A DNA stretch of 9,327 bases from the NCBI GenBank assembly GCA_017557085.1, contig JAFZAR010000332.1, positions 1 through 9,327 on the forward strand, written 5' to 3'. A model generated the notes under the pieces. That model saw only the letters and a list, made by a program, of their open reading frames with translations. It ran no database searches and was not told where the DNA came from. Numbering within the stretch: position 1 is the first letter of the stretch; every line of letters starts with the position of its first letter. Positions 7,362-9,327 of the stretch are shown piece by piece. Position numbers and translations under genes: made by a program. The stretch is from Verrucomicrobiota bacterium (GTDB lineage Bacteria; Verrucomicrobiota; Verrucomicrobiia; Limisphaerales; UBA1412).

Positions 7362-9327
7362 CTATAGATAGTTTTTCAATTCCTCCGCCAGCTCATTATT
7401 GCCCTGGAGTTTGGCCAATTCGATCGCTCGCTCTATCTCCCGGCGGGCTTCTTCATTCATTCCCTGCTTGGCATACCAGAAACCAATATACTGATGGAGT
7501 TCCGGATTGGTATCCACTTTGGGATCTTTCGCGATCGCTTTGTTCATATAGTCTATGGCCACTTCCTCCCGATCGCACAGCATGAGCAGAAAGGCCATTT
7601 TGTAATTGGCGGAAGGATGTTCCGAATCTTTATCCAAAGCCTCCTGCAACACGATACGAGCTTCATCAATATCACCGTCAAAAAGGCATGAATCCGAAAG
7701 GAATATCCTCATCAGTACGGGATGATAGATGGAATCCATCCCATTTGGCAGAAGTTCGACCGCTTTAGCCAGGTGAGGACGGGCTTCTTTGAAACGTCCC
7801 TGCAGCAGACACTCCAGACCGTAGTCATACTGCGAAAACGCATAAGACGGATCCAATTCCAACGCCTGCCAAGTATGCTGCATGCCTTGTTTTTGTTTTC
7901 CCTGGACAAAAAACTCGATATATCCCAGGCGCTGCAAAGCTCCAAAGCACCGTGGATTGATCTCCAGTGCTTTTTGGAAATGCGCCACAGCCTGATCCCA
8001 TTCCTGATTGTAGAAAAACACCATCCCGGAACGCACATGGTTGTCATCATCCAGAAATTGCGGACTGATATGCTGGATCCCTTTTTCTCCCCGTTTATAG
8101 AACTCCGGGATATTCGCGGCTCGATCTTCTTCCGTAAAGTTTTCCAGTACGACCGGTGGAGTGCTTTCCCCGTTTTCGTCTATATGTGTCAGCCAAAGCT
8201 GGGTATAGGCTCCATGCTCCTTAGAGGAAAAGACCAGCCAGCGGCTGTTGGGCGACCAGCTGTGCCAGGAATTCATCTGGCTGAGATTCGCCTTCAGCAA
8301 ACGAGGCTCCCCGCCTTCAGCCGGGATGATGTAAAGCCGGCTGTCGGGCTGGAGAAGCATATAATTTTCCGCTTTGCAAAAGACGATCCACTTGCCATCG
8401 GGTGAATATTTGGGAAAGAAATTGCTCTTGCCGTCACCAGAGGCTCCCTTCAATGGTTCAGCTTTGCCGCCTTTGCCTTCATTGAATGGAATACGGTAAA
8501 TATCGTATTTGAAAGGCTTACCGTCCTTTGTAAATTCCCGGCACTCATCCCGTGTCAGCAGAGCGCGTCCCTGTCGTTTGGTAAAGCGCAGATCGTAAGC
8601 CTCCTCGCGGGCAAAAAGGATCTCCTTGCCATCCGGACTCCAAACCGGATTGCTCTGCACATACTTGGGATCATCCGCTCCGGGCAGAGCCTGAAATGTC
8701 TTTCGATTTCGGTCATACCAAACCAATATCCCTTTGATCGGAAAAAACAACTGCGAGAATTCCAGGCTCGGCATATCTACAAAAACGGAACTATCCTTGA
8801 CCGTGCTGATCACATACTGCCCATCCGGGGAAATCTGTGAAAGCAAACCGAAAGTAATTACCCCGTCATCCGACTTATAATCATTCCATGAAATGATATC
8901 ATTAGCCGCCAGTGTCATCTGTTCCGCGGTAGGTGTAACGATATAGCATGCCTTGGTATTGGCATAATCCACATCCATCGCCAGCAGGCTGCTGTCTCGT
9001 GAGAACGAATGACAGTTGCCGCAGACCGGCAGTTTTTCCAGCACGACTTTGGGCATCGTCTCCTGAGCAATACTCCCCGCACGCCAGCGGATCTGTGAAG
9101 GATCTATCGCCGCTTTCAAAAACGGCAAATTGACCTCCCGATAAAAGATATCCGCTCCGACTTCATCCGCAGAGGTCATGATCTGAACGGTTGCCGTGCT
9201 CAATGGAATCTGCGGAGCCGAAACTTCGTAAGTGACTATTTGGACTTTCAGGGGGCGGGTCTGAGAAACCTGTTTCATCTTAGCCCATAACTCCGGATCA
9301 GGTCTCCACCAGGGTTCCTCCACTGCC
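7362..9327 (-). CDS. PD40 (TolB-like) beta-propeller/TPR protein with a CxxCH motif, 5' partial
   Basis: No precise function is recognised. Numbering from the in-frame GTG at 9323, residues 25-70 look like a small beta domain. CGNCH (101-105) follows, then propeller repeats with the PD40 hallmark SPDG or similar: ISPDGQYVIS (164), WSPDGKEILFA (228), YSPDGKWIVF (306) and WSPNSRWLVF (356). Residues about 431-645 are tetratricopeptide repeats, e.g. AVAHFQKALEINP, QHTWQALELDP, ARPHLAKAVELLP and ARREIERAIEL. TolB-like propellers and TPRs usually mediate protein contacts; CxxCH usually attaches haem c in exported proteins. The codon before the GTG is sense (GCA) and the frame is open to the window edge, so the gene almost certainly starts further upstream, where any signal peptide would be. 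It is the first visible gene of the four-gene - strand run. The C-terminus (stop TAG at 7362-7364) is complete. Confidence 0.85.
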   Translation of the reverse strand, partial: AVEEPWWRPDPELWAKMKQVSQTRPLKVQIVTYEVSAPQIPLSTATVQIMTSADEVGADIFYREVNLPFLKAAIDPSQIRWRAGSIAQETMPKVVLEKLPVCGNCHSFSRDSSLLAMDVDYANTKACYIVTPTAEQMTLAANDIISWNDYKSDDGVITFGLLSQISPDGQYVISTVKDSSVFVDMPSLEFSQLFFPIKGILVWYDRNRKTFQALPGADDPKYVQSNPVWSPDGKEILFAREEAYDLRFTKRQGRALLTRDECREFTKDGKPFKYDIYRIPFNEGKGGKAEPLKGASGDGKSNFFPKYSPDGKWIVFCKAENYMLLQPDSRLYIIPAEGGEPRLLKANLSQMNSWHSWSPNSRWLVFSSKEHGAYTQLWLTHIDENGESTPPVVLENFTEEDRAANIPEFYKRGEKGIQHISPQFLDDDNHVRSGMVFFYNQEWDQAVAHFQKALEINPRCFGALQRLGYIEFFVQGKQKQGMQHTWQALELDPSYAFSQYDYGLECLLQGRFKEARPHLAKAVELLPNGMDSIYHPVLMRIFLSDSCLFDGDIDEARIVLQEALDKDSEHPSANYKMAFLLMLCDREEVAIDYMNKAIAKDPKVDTNPELHQYIGFWYAKQGMNEEARREIERAIELAKLQGNNELAEELKNYL
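9009..9023 (-). other. CxxCH (CGNCH) putative haem c attachment motif
   Basis: Codons TGC GGC AAC TGT CAT encode a single CGNCH in the PD40/TPR protein, just before the propeller. CxxCH is the canonical covalent haem c site when a protein is exported and a cytochrome c maturation system is present. Neither condition can be seen here. No distal axial ligand is obvious, although M116 (LLAMDVDY) lies 11 residues after H105. A structural or metal-binding CxxC is the alternative. Confidence 0.5.

Noticed and set aside
7722..8405. 227-residue open frame on the + strand, antisense to the PD40/TPR gene
   Set aside because: It lies wholly within a gene with clear domains, its protein shows no recognisable motif, and its composition is typical of an antisense shadow.
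9321..9323. GTG at 9323 as the true start of the PD40/TPR protein
   Set aside because: The frame is open to the window edge, no signal peptide follows, and only four upstream bases are available to judge a ribosome site.

Overview
The window holds five protein-coding genes packed with almost no intergenic DNA. One gene on the + strand meets four co-directional genes on the - strand tail to tail. Base composition is close to balanced GC. I see no tRNA, rRNA, CRISPR array, insertion sequence, integrase or phage gene. A large GH106-type glycoside hydrolase, an endonuclease-type MutL and a PD40/TPR protein with a CxxCH motif suggest a free-living or gut-associated carbohydrate-degrading bacterium. 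The PVC group (Lentisphaerota, Kiritimatiellota or relatives) is my guess from protein flavour only; nothing in the window fixes the phylum.

Layout. Positions 1-3392 (+) encode the C-terminal 1,100-odd residues of a GH106-like alpha-L-rhamnosidase whose N-terminus lies outside the window. One base separates its stop from the stop of mutL. On the - strand, in order of transcription, come a PD40 beta-propeller/TPR protein with a CxxCH motif (7362 to beyond 9327, 5' end outside the window), a zinc-dependent nucleoside/nucleobase deaminase (6784-7353), purB (5392-6708, or from 6741 with an alternative start) and mutL (3394-5364). The gaps are 8, 75 (or 42) and 27 bases, so these four are probably one operon whose promoter lies upstream of the window.

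Function. PurB makes AMP and AICAR in purine synthesis, and the neighbouring deaminase plausibly acts on a purine or pyrimidine base or nucleoside, so those two may share a nucleotide-metabolism theme. MutL is a housekeeping mismatch-repair protein carrying the intrinsic endonuclease motifs of MutH-less bacteria. The PD40/TPR protein has no evident link to purines or repair; its CxxCH motif would matter only if it is exported. The GH106 enzyme is an independent polysaccharide-degradation gene.

Most of the window is ordinary metabolism and repair. The two observations I would follow up are the CxxCH motif fused to a propeller and TPRs, and a cluster of competing inverted repeats around the purB translation start. 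I found no convincing evidence of a new multi-gene system such as a defence island or mobile element.
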